From Rheinheimera texasensis DSM 17496 (GTDB taxonomy: Bacteria > Pseudomonadota > Gammaproteobacteria > Enterobacterales > Alteromonadaceae): a DNA stretch of 41,365 nucleotides. The stretch is from positions 1-41,365 of the forward strand of contig NZ_KL544005.1 in assembly GCF_000711985.1 (NCBI RefSeq). The letters run 5' to 3'. Below are positions 19,607-28,108 of this stretch, piece after piece (within the stretch, counting starts at the first letter, position 1; every line of letters starts with the position of its first letter). Position numbers and translations under genes: made by a program. The notes beneath the pieces were generated by a model, which made no database searches, had not been told where the DNA came from, and worked only from the letters and a program-made list of their open reading frames with translations.

Positions 19607-20764
19607 ATGAATCAGTATCGTCGTCTTTTACTCGCCAGCAGCCTGAGCTGCTTCAGTTTCTTCGCGCACAGCCAGGCTGTACAGATCACCCCGACCCCAC
19701 CGGAAGTGAATGCCAAAGGTTTTATCCTGATTGACTACCACACCGGCAAAGTACTGGCTGAAGGCAATGCTGATACGTCGTTAGCGCCAGCCAGTCTGAC
19801 AAAGATGATGACAAGCTATGTCATCGGCACAGAAATCAAAAACGGCAACATCAAGCCAACTGATCAGGTGACCATCAGCGAAAATGCCTGGGCGAAAAAA
19901 TACACTGACTCGTCCAAGATGTTTATCGAAGTGGGCAAAACCATTTCCGTCGAAGAGTTAAACCGCGGCATTATCATCCAGTCCGGCAACGACGCCTGTG
20001 TAGCCATGGCCGAACATATTGCCGGTACTGAAGGCGCGTTTGCCGAGCTGATGAATGCTCATGCTAAACGTATTGGCATGGAAAATACCCATTTTACCAA
20101 CTCACACGGTTACCCGGACCCGGAGCTGAAAACCACCGCCCGCGATATGGCGAAGTTGTCGGTCGCATTAATTCGTGATGTACCGGAAGAATACAAAATC
20201 TACGCTGAAAAAGAGTATGTGTTTAACGGCATCAAACAATACAACCGTAACGGTTTGCTCTGGGACAAGAGCCTGAACGTCGACGGCATCAAAACCGGCC
20301 ACACTTCAGAAGCCGGCTATAGCTTGATCACCTCAGCGACCAAAGACGGTATGCGGCTGATTTCTGTCGTCATGGGAACTGACAGCGCCAAGACCCGTGA
20401 AGCAGAAAACAAAAAACTGCTGACTTATGGCTTCCGCTTTTTTGAAACCTTTTCACCTTATAAAGCCGGCGAAGAATTCGCTTCGCAGCGTATCTGGCAA
20501 GGTGTCAAAGAAAACATCAGCCTGGGCGTGCTGAGCGAAACCCCGATCACGCTGCAACGCGGTCAGCGTAAAAATCTCAAAGCCGACTTTAAATTGACCC
20601 AGCAACTGGTTGCGCCTGTCACTAAAGGCCAGGTGGTCGGTACTGTGTACCTGAAGTTAAATGACGAAGACGTCGCCGAATATCCACTGGTCGCATTGGA
20701 AGATATTGAACAAGCAGGTATTTTTGGCCGTTTAGTCGATTATGTGAAGATGCAGCTGCAATAA
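19607..20764 (+). CDS. dacA: D-alanyl-D-alanine carboxypeptidase (PBP5/6 type)
   Basis: Periplasmic enzyme that trims the terminal D-Ala from peptidoglycan pentapeptides. The signal peptide (1-24) ends near HSQA. Catalytic motifs: S63-L-T-K66, S126-G-N128, K229-T-G231. A C-terminal beta domain (about 275-365) is followed by an amphipathic helix (GIFGRLVDYVKMQLQ) that anchors the protein to the inner-membrane outer face. 385 residues, normal. It lies 45 bases after rlpA and ends at an intrinsic terminator. Confidence 0.96.
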   Translation: MNQYRRLLLASSLSCFSFFAHSQAVQITPTPPEVNAKGFILIDYHTGKVLAEGNADTSLAPASLTKMMTSYVIGTEIKNGNIKPTDQVTISENAWAKKYTDSSKMFIEVGKTISVEELNRGIIIQSGNDACVAMAEHIAGTEGAFAELMNAHAKRIGMENTHFTNSHGYPDPELKTTARDMAKLSVALIRDVPEEYKIYAEKEYVFNGIKQYNRNGLLWDKSLNVDGIKTGHTSEAGYSLITSATKDGMRLISVVMGTDSAKTREAENKKLLTYGFRFFETFSPYKAGEEFASQRIWQGVKENISLGVLSETPITLQRGQRKNLKADFKLTQQLVAPVTKGQVVGTVYLKLNDEDVAEYPLVALEDIEQAGIFGRLVDYVKMQLQ

Positions 20765-20793
20765 CAGCGGTTGAAAATTTACCCTGAGTTCAG

Positions 20794-20821
20794 AAAGTCC
20801 CGGCACAGCCCGGGACTTTTT
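20794..20821 (+). terminator. Intrinsic terminator of dacA
   Basis: AAAGTCCCGG (20794-20803) pairs with CCGGGACTTT (20810-20819), with a CACAGC loop, and runs into a short T tract, 30 bases after the dacA stop codon. Confidence 0.9.
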
Positions 20822-20829
20822 GTTAGAAT
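20822..20829 (+). promoter_or_regulatory. Extended -10 promoter of ybeD
   Basis: TAGAAT at 20824-20829 is preceded by TGT, the extended -10 arrangement, directly after the T tract of the dacA terminator. No -35-like hexamer is present at 16-18 bases because the terminator stem occupies that place. Extended -10 promoters can work without one. Start codons lie about 50 bases downstream. Confidence 0.45.
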
Positions 20830-20878
20830 AGAGCCCGTTTTTTCGCTGTTCCCTGCTACGAGCAAGAGGTGTCCTGTG

Positions 20879-21157
20879 GTGACTGTGGTTAAAGATACCA
20901 AATTTGACGAATTTCTGGAGTTCCCCTGCGCATTTACCTTCAAGGTACTGGGGCTGGCCCACGAAGATCTGGTGCCGCAGGTGATTGCGACTTTGCAACA
21001 ACATGCCGGTGCCAACGATTACGCACCGACGGTCAAACCTTCCAGTAAAGGCAACTACCACTCAGTATCAGTGTCTGTGGTAGTGCGGGACAAAGACCAT
21101 ATCGAACTGCTGTATACCGAACTTGGCAGGCTCGAACTGGTCCGCTATGTCATGTAA
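20879..21157 (+). CDS. ybeD: YbeD/DUF493 family protein
   Basis: Small ACT-like protein of the DUF493 family found beside lipB in many gammaproteobacteria; its function is not established. 92 residues. Recognised by [30 protein letters not shown] and the ending [11 protein letters not shown], all close to E. coli YbeD. The frame is open upstream to an ATG at 20771, but that would run through the dacA terminator and the probable promoter. GTG codons at 20876 and 20879 follow GAGG by six and nine bases; I chose 20879 because it best matches the family N-terminus, with 20876 as the alternative. Confidence 0.88.
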   Translation: MTVVKDTKFDEFLEFPCAFTFKVLGLAHEDLVPQVIATLQQHAGANDYAPTVKPSSKGNYHSVSVSVVVRDKDHIELLYTELGRLELVRYVM

Positions 21158-21166
21158 CACTCGCGC

Positions 21167-21198
21167 AAGCCGGCCGGTTCCTTATAATGCGCCGGCTT
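21167..21198 (+). promoter_or_regulatory. Perfect -10 box in the loop of an inverted repeat before lipB
   Basis: AAGCCGGC (21167-21174) and GCCGGCTT (21191-21198) pair exactly across a 16-base loop that contains a consensus TATAAT (21183-21188). No clear -35 at 16-18 bases. No T-run follows, so termination is unlikely. Probably a lipB promoter whose RNA or DNA can fold; function inferred. Confidence 0.4.
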
Positions 21199-21229
21199 TG
21201 ACACTCAGAATTCAGCCGAGGATTGCCGA

Positions 21230-21877
21230 TTGCCCTGTTCTGATGCACTGATCATCCGCGATTTAGGTCTGGTGGACTACACCTCCACCTGGCAACGGAT
21301 GCAGCAATTTACCGATCAACGTGACGACAACACTTTCGACGAAATCTGGTTGCTGGAGCACCCGCCGGTGTTCACTCAAGGCCAGGCCGGCAAAGCCGAG
21401 CATCTGCTGTTCCCTGGCGATATTCCGGTGGTACAGGTTGACCGGGGAGGTCAGGTCACTTATCACGGTCCGGGCCAGCTGGTGGCTTATGTGTTGCTCA
21501 ATATCAAACGCCGCAATTTAGGGGTACGCCAACTGGTGAACCTGATTGAACAGAGCATTATTGCTACACTGGCGCAAAATGATGTGGAGGCATATGCCAA
21601 GGCCGACGCACCCGGTGTTTATGTTGATGAAAAAAAAGTGGCCTCATTAGGCCTTCGCGTGCGTAAAGGCTGTACCTTCCATGGTCTGGCACTGAATGTC
21701 GATATGGACTTATCACCATTTTCCCGCATTAACCCTTGCGGTTATGCCGGCATGCAAATGGTGCAAAGTAAAGATTTGGGCGGGCCTGTGTCGATGCAAC
21801 AGGCAAAACAGCAACTGAGTGCTCAGCTGGTAAAACTGCTGAATGTCAGTGAATTTCAGGAATTAACAGGGTTTTAG
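21230..21877 (+). CDS. lipB: Octanoyl-[acyl-carrier-protein] transferase
   Basis: Moves the octanoyl group from acyl carrier protein to lipoyl domains, the first step of lipoate synthesis. 215 residues. Conserved stretches are [23 protein letters not shown] and [13 protein letters not shown] KADAPGVYV. The acyl-thioester cysteine is C170 in NPCGYAGM, with lysine K136 in DEKKVASLG (C169 and K135 in E. coli). The start codon is TTG, eight bases after GAGG; the next in-frame ATG would delete part of the fold. lipA follows five bases after its stop. Confidence 0.95.
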   Translation: MPCSDALIIRDLGLVDYTSTWQRMQQFTDQRDDNTFDEIWLLEHPPVFTQGQAGKAEHLLFPGDIPVVQVDRGGQVTYHGPGQLVAYVLLNIKRRNLGVRQLVNLIEQSIIATLAQNDVEAYAKADAPGVYVDEKKVASLGLRVRKGCTFHGLALNVDMDLSPFSRINPCGYAGMQMVQSKDLGGPVSMQQAKQQLSAQLVKLLNVSEFQELTGF

Positions 21878-21882
21878 TACAG

Positions 21883-22848
21883 ATGACCAAAACTGCCCGT
21901 ATGGAGCCAGGCGTCAAACTGCGTGACGCCGACAAAATGGCCTTAATCCCGGTAAAAGTATTGCCAACCGAACCAGCTGAAATGCAGCGCAAGCCGGCAT
22001 GGCTCAAAATCAAATTACCAAAAAGCTCTGAACGCATCGATGAAATCAAAGGTGCCCTGCGTAAGCATGGCCTGCATTCGGTGTGTGAAGAAGCGTCTTG
22101 TCCGAATCTGACCGAATGTTTTAATCACGGTACCGCGACTTTCATGATTTTGGGCGCGATCTGCACCCGCCGTTGTCCGTTTTGTGATGTGGCGCATGGC
22201 CGCCCACTGCCACCAAGCGCCGAAGAGCCGGAAAAACTGGCACTGACCATCAAAGATATGAAGCTGAAATACGTCGTGATCACCTCGGTCGATCGCGATG
22301 ACCTGCGTGATGGCGGTGCCCAGCATTTTGCCGACTGTATCACTGCTATCCGCCGCGAAACCCCGGCGATCAAAATTGAAGTGCTGGTGCCGGATTTCCG
22401 CGGCCGCATGGACACAGCGCTGGATATTCTGACCCAGACGCCACCGGATGTGTTTAACCATAACCTGGAAACCGCACCACGCCTGTATAAACTGGCGCGG
22501 CCGGGCGCGGACTATAAATGGTCACTGGAACTGTTACGTCGTTATAAAGAAGCACATCCGGAAGTATCAACCAAATCCGGACTGATGGTTGGTCTTGGTG
22601 AAACCACCGAAGAAATCATTGAAGTGATGAAAGACTTACGCGCCCACAACGTCGATATGCTGACCGTTGGGCAGTACCTGCAACCGAGCAAACACCACTT
22701 ACCGGTCAAACGTTATGTGTCGCCGGAAGAGTTTGATGAGATCAAACGCATCGGTTACGAAATTGGCTTTAAACACGTCGCCTCAGGCCCATTTGTGCGT
22801 TCAAGCTATCATGCCGACCGTCAGGCTGCCGGCGAAGATATCAGTTAA
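21883..22848 (+). CDS. lipA: Lipoyl synthase
   Basis: Radical-SAM enzyme that inserts two sulfurs into protein-bound octanoate. 321 residues, as in E. coli. The auxiliary [4Fe-4S] cluster ligands are C68, C73 and C79 ([12 protein letters not shown]), and the radical-SAM cluster ligands are C94, C98 and C101 (CTRRCPFC), the same numbers as in E. coli. The RSSY motif, which ligates the auxiliary cluster, is near residue 305 (FVRSSYHA). It follows lipB by five bases and ends at a strong terminator. Confidence 0.98.
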   Translation: MTKTARMEPGVKLRDADKMALIPVKVLPTEPAEMQRKPAWLKIKLPKSSERIDEIKGALRKHGLHSVCEEASCPNLTECFNHGTATFMILGAICTRRCPFCDVAHGRPLPPSAEEPEKLALTIKDMKLKYVVITSVDRDDLRDGGAQHFADCITAIRRETPAIKIEVLVPDFRGRMDTALDILTQTPPDVFNHNLETAPRLYKLARPGADYKWSLELLRRYKEAHPEVSTKSGLMVGLGETTEEIIEVMKDLRAHNVDMLTVGQYLQPSKHHLPVKRYVSPEEFDEIKRIGYEIGFKHVASGPFVRSSYHADRQAAGEDIS

Positions 22849-22875
22849 CCGCTGGACAGACTTAAGTTATTCCGG

Positions 22876-22908
22876 AACAGGCTGTATCACAACAGCCTGT
22901 TTTTTTTC
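22876..22908 (+). terminator. Intrinsic terminator of lipA
   Basis: AACAGGCTGT (22876-22885) pairs with ACAGCCTGTT (22892-22901) around a six-base loop; the T tract continues to 22908. It lies 27 bases past the lipA stop codon. Confidence 0.93.
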
Positions 22909-22950
22909 GCTAAAACAGCTTATGCTTTTAACGATTCTCAAGGAGCAGTC

Positions 22951-23304
22951 ATGGACCACCGTAAGTTCAGCCGTATTTTGTATAACAATCAGGCCACTCT
23001 GCGTTTTCAGGGGCAGAACTTCTTCACTCAGGTGCTGGACCTGTCGTTAAAAGGTGCACTGGTACAGCGCCCGGCCGATTTTCAGGGGCTGGTCGGTGAA
23101 CAGGCGCAATTACAGTTTCAGCTGGACCAGTCTGAACTGGTGTTAGAAATGGATGTCAGCATTGCCCACTTACACGACGCCACTATTGGCCTGCGCTGTG
23201 AGCGCATCGACATCGAAAGTGCCAGTCATTTGCGCCGGTTGTTAGAGCTGAATCTGGGTGACGCAGAAATGCTGAGCCGCGAACTCAGCGAGCTGTCAAA
23301 CTAG
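22951..23304 (+). CDS. PilZ domain protein, probable cyclic-di-GMP receptor
   Basis: 117-residue single-domain PilZ protein. Both nucleotide-binding signatures are present: R4-K-F-S-R8 (RxxxR) and D30-L-S-L-K-G35 (D/NxSxxG), so c-di-GMP binding is likely. The partner or output is unknown; no flagellar, pilus or cellulose gene is nearby. AAGGAG lies six bases before the ATG. Transcribed alone after the lipA terminator. Its last 20 bases overlap, tail to tail, the 3' end of the peptidase lipoprotein gene on the other strand. Confidence 0.9.
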   Translation: MDHRKFSRILYNNQATLRFQGQNFFTQVLDLSLKGALVQRPADFQGLVGEQAQLQFQLDQSELVLEMDVSIAHLHDATIGLRCERIDIESASHLRRLLELNLGDAEMLSRELSELSN

Positions 23305-24448
23305 CCCCGACGGCCTCCAGCGCCGCCACAGCGGCCGGATAACCAAAGGCGGCCGCTCGTTCCATTAATAGCTGCCAACGCTGCATATCCTGCTGCTGCC
23401 GCGCCAGATAAGCAAAATAATACTGCACCGGCATCAGCGATGCTGCTTGCGAGAGCTGCTGTTGCATCACCTGCTGATATAACACCGGTACTGCCAGTTC
23501 AAAATGCTGCATATGGCTGTCTGCCTGCACCGGTCGCCACGCCTGAATGCCGGCCGCACGACAAGTTTCCACTGGTGTTAACTGCAAGTCCTGCACATCA
23601 AGCTGCCAGTGCCTGGCATAACGGCCTACATCAGCAGTATCCAGCAACAAATTTGCAAGAATATCAGTACGCACACATTCTGCTGCCGCAGTTAACGCAG
23701 GCAGCTGATACTCATCGATAAATCCCAGCGCATGGCTAAATTCGTGCCGGAACAACGCCGGTGAAAACTGCTCGGGCAATTGCAGCCAGCCATTGTTAAA
23801 ACTGGCCTGGCCCCGCCCTGCCGCGACCAGCAGAATTTGTGCGGTGCTGTGCTGCATAATGTCACTTAAACGGCTCGTTTCACAGGCAATACGCTGCTGT
23901 GCCTGCTCAGTACAGCGCAGCTCGCGGCTATCAACGAAAATCGGCGCTAAAAAACAGACTGGCAGTGGCGCAAAATCCGACTGTGGCCAGTCTTGCTGCA
24001 ACCGTTGCCAATGCGCGACCGACGTTTCTGTGCTGAGTACAGGCTGTACGGTCAACTTACAACCGGCTGGCGCTGAACTTGCGGCCAAGGTTGGCGGCAT
24101 CACAGCTGCGTCGTGCCATAAGCCTAAACGCACCGCCTGTGCAGATGACAATGGTGCTTTAGACCATGCCTGCAGTTGTTGGTATTGTTGCAACGGGCCA
24201 AGCTGCGGCAGTGTCAGTTCCAGCCATAGTGTGACGGCTTCAGGATGACCTTGCCGGATAGCAATAGCCAGCTGCTCGGCTGCTTTGATTGGCAAGCCAG
24301 CCTGTAACGATTGTTGGGCTCTGGTTAGTTCCAGTGAGCCCGGTTCCGGTACGGGCTTTGGCTGGCAGCCCGCCAGCAGCGCAAATAAAAAAAAGCCAGC
24401 AAGCCGGCTTTTTTTAACCAGATAACACAGCTTAATGCTGATGTGCAT
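23285..24448 (-). CDS. Putative zinc-metallopeptidase lipoprotein (HExxH), downstream of nlpI
   Basis: 387-residue predicted lipoprotein. Lipobox LLAGC with Cys28, followed by Gln. An N-terminal helical, TPR/Sel1-like region (about 40-120), then a zinc-peptidase core with H235-E-F-S-H239 and the following ALGFIDEY. HExxHxxGxxDEY is reminiscent of the M64 (IgA-peptidase-like) family. A C-terminal Sel1-like repeat (about 340-380, WQLLMERAAAFGYPAAVAAL) closes it. I do not recognise a named family. The frame is open 22 codons further upstream, but the ATG at 24448 has AGGA eight bases before it and gives a proper signal peptide. It overlaps the end of nlpI by 17 bases, implying coupled translation. 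Substrate unknown. Confidence 0.75.
   Translation of the reverse strand: MHISIKLCYLVKKSRLAGFFLFALLAGCQPKPVPEPGSLELTRAQQSLQAGLPIKAAEQLAIAIRQGHPEAVTLWLELTLPQLGPLQQYQQLQAWSKAPLSSAQAVRLGLWHDAAVMPPTLAASSAPAGCKLTVQPVLSTETSVAHWQRLQQDWPQSDFAPLPVCFLAPIFVDSRELRCTEQAQQRIACETSRLSDIMQHSTAQILLVAAGRGQASFNNGWLQLPEQFSPALFRHEFSHALGFIDEYQLPALTAAAECVRTDILANLLLDTADVGRYARHWQLDVQDLQLTPVETCRAAGIQAWRPVQADSHMQHFELAVPVLYQQVMQQQLSQAASLMPVQYYFAYLARQQQDMQRWQLLMERAAAFGYPAAVAALEAVGASLTAR
24387..24415 (-). terminator. Terminator-like hairpin inside the peptidase signal-peptide codons
   Basis: On the minus strand, seven A then GCCGGC (24415-24403) pair with GCTGGC then eight T (24400-24387), one G-T wobble, and a tight loop of two to four bases. 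It lies 17 bases past the nlpI stop codon and inside codons 12-21 of the peptidase gene (KKSRLAGFF). It has all parts of an intrinsic terminator. Ribosomes translating the overlapping peptidase start would cover it, so it may act as a translation-sensitive attenuator. Confidence 0.65.
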
Positions 24449-25403
24449 CCGACTTATCCTGCTCGTCAGTCTGTTCTGAAGAACCGCCATGCTCATGCGC
24501 ATCAGCTTGTTCAATCACAGCCTGACGCAACCGTTCCAGCTCAAGCCGGGCGTAACGATGTTCAACAAACTCATACACATTGGTCGCCAATGACTTTTTA
24601 AAGTACAAGGCTGCCTGTGTCGGGTTATGTTTGAGAGCATGCCAGCGCGCCAGATAAAAATACACCTCACACAACTGTTCAGCGAGTTGCTTCGGATCTG
24701 TAGCATCAGTGCTGGCCAGCTCTAACAGCTCTGCTTCACTGATTTGTCCAAGATAAAACGCCACAATCTGCGCAGACCAGGCTTTTTTATCCAGCGCCGC
24801 TTGTTGCTTCGCTAATAAAGCCAATGCCTGCGGCTCTGACTGTTCGGCTCCGGCTAAAAACAGCCAGAGACTCCGGTACGGATCATCCGGCTTTAACGCC
24901 TGAAACTGTTGAAAATCGCTGATAGCCAGCGCCAGCTTTCCATCATACTGCAAAGCAATACCGCGGTTTAAATAGGCGTATTGATACTTGGGTTCCAGTT
25001 CGAGTGCGGAATCAAAAGCATCGTAAGCCAATTCATAGTCACCGCTCAGCGTGTGCTGAATGCCCATAAAGTTATAGGCATCGGCCATATCAGGCTGCAG
25101 GCGCAAGGCACGCATAAAATCATACCGTGCCAATGCTGACAAACCGACACTGTCATACATCACACCACGGTCATAGTGCAAACGGCCACGTTCGGCGTCA
25201 TCCATTTTCGCGCTCTGTAGCATTTCACTGATCCGCGCGATAGCGATTTCAGTGCGAAATGGCGCAGCGAGAGGCTCTGGTTCAAGCGGGTTTTCAACGA
25301 GGACACCAACAGGCGCTTTGGGCGCCAGTTGGCAGGCAGGTAACGCCACTACTGCGCTGAGCAGCAGTGGCACCAACAGCAGCTTAGTTAACTGCTTCGG
25401 CAT
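24432..25403 (-). CDS. nlpI: Outer-membrane lipoprotein NlpI (TPR adaptor)
   Basis: Lipoprotein with tetratricopeptide repeats; in E. coli it presents the endopeptidase MepS to the protease Prc and scaffolds peptidoglycan hydrolases. Recognised by position after pnp and by [46 protein letters not shown] and [11 protein letters not shown], all close to E. coli NlpI. 323 residues (E. coli 294). Lipobox LPAC with Cys24. The extra C-terminus is a His/Asp/Glu-rich tail (HEHGG...DAHQH). The ATG at 25403 follows GAGG by six bases and overlaps the pnp end by 20 bases; the upstream in-frame ATG is within pnp and precedes a poor signal sequence. Confidence 0.92.
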   Translation of the reverse strand: MPKQLTKLLLVPLLLSAVVALPACQLAPKAPVGVLVENPLEPEPLAAPFRTEIAIARISEMLQSAKMDDAERGRLHYDRGVMYDSVGLSALARYDFMRALRLQPDMADAYNFMGIQHTLSGDYELAYDAFDSALELEPKYQYAYLNRGIALQYDGKLALAISDFQQFQALKPDDPYRSLWLFLAGAEQSEPQALALLAKQQAALDKKAWSAQIVAFYLGQISEAELLELASTDATDPKQLAEQLCEVYFYLARWHALKHNPTQAALYFKKSLATNVYEFVEHRYARLELERLRQAVIEQADAHEHGGSSEQTDEQDKSDAHQH

Positions 25404-27510
25404 GGGCAGCCTCGCCCGGTTTTGCATTGGCTTCTTTGATAGACAGGCGGACACGGCCCTGTTTGTCTACTTCCAGTACCTTCACTTTAACTTTCTGACC
25501 CAGTTGCAGGTGCTCTGCCACGTTATTCACGCGCTCATCAGAGATTTGTGAAATGTGCACCAGACCATCTTTCCCTGGCAGTACGTTGACGAAAGCACCG
25601 AAATCAACGATCCGAACCACTTCGCCTTCGTACACTGCGCCCACTTCGATTTCAGCAGTGATGGCTTCAATCTTCGCGATTGCAATACCAGCAGCAGCGC
25701 TGTTGGTGGCGGCGATTTTGACTGTACCGTCATCTTCGATTTCGATGGTGGTGCCTGATTCTTCAGTGATCTGACGGATCACAGCGCCGCCTTTACCGAT
25801 CACATCACGGATTTTCTCCGGGTTGATGTGCAAGGTGTAGATGCGTGGCGCGTGCTCAGACAACTCTGAACGGTGCGTGCTGATCGCAGAATCCATAACA
25901 CCCAGAATGTGGATACGGGCGGCTTTGGCTTGTTTCAGTGCGATCTGCATGATTTCTTTGGTGATACCTTCAATCTTGATATCCATCTGCAGTGCAGTGA
26001 TACCAGCTGTAGTACCGGCTACTTTGAAGTCCATGTCGCCCAGGTGATCTTCGTCGCCCAGAATGTCCGACAGTACAACGAAGTTGTCGCCTTCTTTGAC
26101 CAGACCCATGGCGATACCAGCAACAGACGCTTTGATTGGTACACCAGCATCCATCAGTGCCAGCGAAGAACCACACACAGACGCCATCGAGCTTGAACCG
26201 TTTGATTCAGTGATTTCAGATACCATCCGCACTGTGTACGGGAAAGCATCAAAATCAGGCATAACTGCAGCAACACCGCGTTTTGCCAGGCGACCGTGAC
26301 CGATTTCGCGGCGTTTTGGTGAACCGACCATACCGGTTTCGCCAACTGAGAACGGAGGGAAGTTGTAGTGGAACAGGAAGTTGTCAGTTTTGTCTGACAG
26401 CAGATCGTCAACTGTTTGTGCGTCACGGGCAGTACCTAAAGTACAAGTCACCAGTGCCTGCGTTTCACCACGGGTGAACAGTGCTGAACCGTGCGTGCGT
26501 GGCAGTAAACCAGTCATCACAGACAGACCACGAATCATTTCGTTGTCACGACCATCGATACGTGGTTCGCCGGCAATGATGCGGCTACGAACGATTTTTG
26601 ATTCCAGGTTATGGAAAATTTCGCCGGCTTCAGTTTCGTTGAAGCTTTCGCCTTCAGCCAGCTCAGCTTTGATTTGGGCAAAGACTTCGGCTTTGATAGC
26701 GCCAATGCGCTCGTAACGCTTAGCCTTTTCCGTGATGCGGTATGCTTCGCCAACGGCAGCAGTCGACAGTGCTTCAATTTTGCTGATCAACGTGTCATTT
26801 TTCGGCTTAGCAACCCAGTTCCAGGCTGGCTTGCCAGCTTCAGCAGCAAATTCAGCAATGGCTTTGATTGCGACTTGCATTTGATCGTGACCGTAAACCA
26901 CTGCACCTAACATCACGTCTTCTGACAGTACCTGAGCTTCAGATTCAACCATCAATACCGCGTTGGCAGTACCGGCTACAACCAGGTCAAGTTTACTGGT
27001 TTTCAGTGCAGTTTCAGACGGGTTCAGTACGTACTGGTCGTTGATATAACCGACGCGGGCAGCGCCCAGCGGACCACTGAACGGAATGCCTGAAATCGCC
27101 AGTGCGGCAGAAGTACCCAGGATAGAGATGATGTCCGGCTGGATGTCCGGCTCAACAGAAACCACAGTTGCAATGACCTGAACTTCGTTGGTGAAGCCTT
27201 CAGGGAACAGTGGGCGGATTGGACGGTCGATCAGACGTGAAGTTAACGTTTCGCCTTCGCTTGGGCGGCCTTCACGTTTAAAGAAGCCACCTGGGATGCG
27301 GCCGGCTGCGTACATTTTTTCCTGATAGTTTACAGTCAGCGGGAAAAAGTCCTGACCTGGTTTTGGTTCTTTTTTACCAACGACAGTGACCAGAACTGCG
27401 GTATCGCCCATGCTGGCTAATACGGCGCCGTCTGCCTGACGGGCAATAACACCGGTTTCTAATGTGACGGTATGCTGACCAAATTGAAATGATTTTACGA
27501 TAGGATTCAC
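25384..27510 (-). CDS. pnp: Polyribonucleotide nucleotidyltransferase (PNPase)
   Basis: Phosphorolytic 3'-5' exoribonuclease, trimeric, part of the RNA degradosome. 708 residues (E. coli 711). Two RNase PH domains (about 1-210 and 310-545, with the acidic [15 protein letters not shown] catalytic region in the second), a KH domain with [11 protein letters not shown] (about 560-575), and an S1 domain with [16 protein letters not shown] near 622. Position after rpsO and before nlpI is the conserved order. An rpsO terminator and a probable own leader precede it. Confidence 0.98.
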   Translation of the reverse strand: MNPIVKSFQFGQHTVTLETGVIARQADGAVLASMGDTAVLVTVVGKKEPKPGQDFFPLTVNYQEKMYAAGRIPGGFFKREGRPSEGETLTSRLIDRPIRPLFPEGFTNEVQVIATVVSVEPDIQPDIISILGTSAALAISGIPFSGPLGAARVGYINDQYVLNPSETALKTSKLDLVVAGTANAVLMVESEAQVLSEDVMLGAVVYGHDQMQVAIKAIAEFAAEAGKPAWNWVAKPKNDTLISKIEALSTAAVGEAYRITEKAKRYERIGAIKAEVFAQIKAELAEGESFNETEAGEIFHNLESKIVRSRIIAGEPRIDGRDNEMIRGLSVMTGLLPRTHGSALFTRGETQALVTCTLGTARDAQTVDDLLSDKTDNFLFHYNFPPFSVGETGMVGSPKRREIGHGRLAKRGVAAVMPDFDAFPYTVRMVSEITESNGSSSMASVCGSSLALMDAGVPIKASVAGIAMGLVKEGDNFVVLSDILGDEDHLGDMDFKVAGTTAGITALQMDIKIEGITKEIMQIALKQAKAARIHILGVMDSAISTHRSELSEHAPRIYTLHINPEKIRDVIGKGGAVIRQITEESGTTIEIEDDGTVKIAATNSAAAGIAIAKIEAITAEIEVGAVYEGEVVRIVDFGAFVNVLPGKDGLVHISQISDERVNNVAEHLQLGQKVKVKVLEVDKQGRVRLSIKEANAKPGEAAHAEAVN

Positions 27511-27534
27511 TTGATATTTTTCCTTTGTCTTGTA

Positions 27535-27605
27535 CGCGTGGATCAGGGCCCTGCTGGGCCTTTTACGCGGTATATTTTTGGCTCGATATTGCGCGGCACA
27601 GTATA
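27535..27605 (-). promoter_or_regulatory. Leader hairpin and possible promoter of pnp
   Basis: In the pnp upstream gap, CGCGT (27535-27539) pairs with ACGCG (27565-27569) and, inside, GGCCC (27547-27551) with GGGCC (27556-27560). In E. coli the pnp leader stem is cut by RNase III and allows PNPase to repress itself; this hairpin is a candidate equivalent. A TATACT -10-like box (27600-27605, minus) lies just upstream without a clear -35. The remaining gap up to the rpsO terminator shows nothing else. Confidence 0.4.
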
Positions 27606-27733
27606 GCTGTTTCAGGGGCGGAAAAGATAGTTCAGCACCAAAGTGCAGCAGGAAAAAGCCCGGCTTTTTATCGCAGTAAAATGGGGGAACCGAGGAATTC
27701 GCTGAACGCAGAGGGATTGAAATATAGCAGGCA

Positions 27734-27764
27734 TAAAAAAAGGAGCTAAAAGCTCCTTTTTTTT
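27734..27764 (-). terminator. Intrinsic terminator of rpsO
   Basis: AAAAAGGAGCT and AGCTCCTTTTT pair perfectly around a three-base loop, with A/T runs on both sides (27734-27764). It begins about 17 bases after the rpsO stop. Because both flanks are homopolymer runs, it can act in either direction. Confidence 0.92.
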
Positions 27765-27781
27765 CTGGTTTGGCTGGTCGA

Positions 27782-28051
27782 TTAACGACGCAGACCTAAA
27801 CGCTCGATCAGTGTTGCGTAACGAGCTGAATCAGTACGCTTCAGGTAGTCCAGCAGTTTACGACGCTGAGAAACCATCCGCAACAGACCACGACGTGAGT
27901 GGAAGTCGTGTTTGTGTTCAGCGAAGTGTGGTTGCAGCTTGTTGATAGAACCGGTCAGCAGAGCGACCTGAACTTCAGTTGAACCTGAATCAGCAGCGTT
28001 TGCACCGAAGTCAGCCAGGATTTTTGCTTTTTCAGCAGTAGTTAGTGACAT
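27782..28051 (-). CDS. rpsO: 30S ribosomal protein uS15
   Basis: Primary 16S rRNA-binding protein of the small-subunit platform. 89 residues, the standard length, ending [14 protein letters not shown]. Typical core [17 protein letters not shown] and [25 protein letters not shown] lies five bases before the ATG. In E. coli S15 represses its own translation by binding a leader pseudoknot; I could not confirm such a fold in this 5' region. Confidence 0.98.
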   Translation of the reverse strand: MSLTTAEKAKILADFGANAADSGSTEVQVALLTGSINKLQPHFAEHKHDFHSRRGLLRMVSQRRKLLDYLKRTDSARYATLIERLGLRR

Positions 28052-28108
28052 AGTATCCTCCAGGATATGAAATACAGCCGCAGCCAGGCACTAATCCAGC
28101 CTACGACC

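Noticed and set aside
20771-20878. Upstream ATG extension of ybeD
   Set aside because: Would translate through the dacA terminator and the promoter; the extra residues have no counterpart in YbeD proteins.
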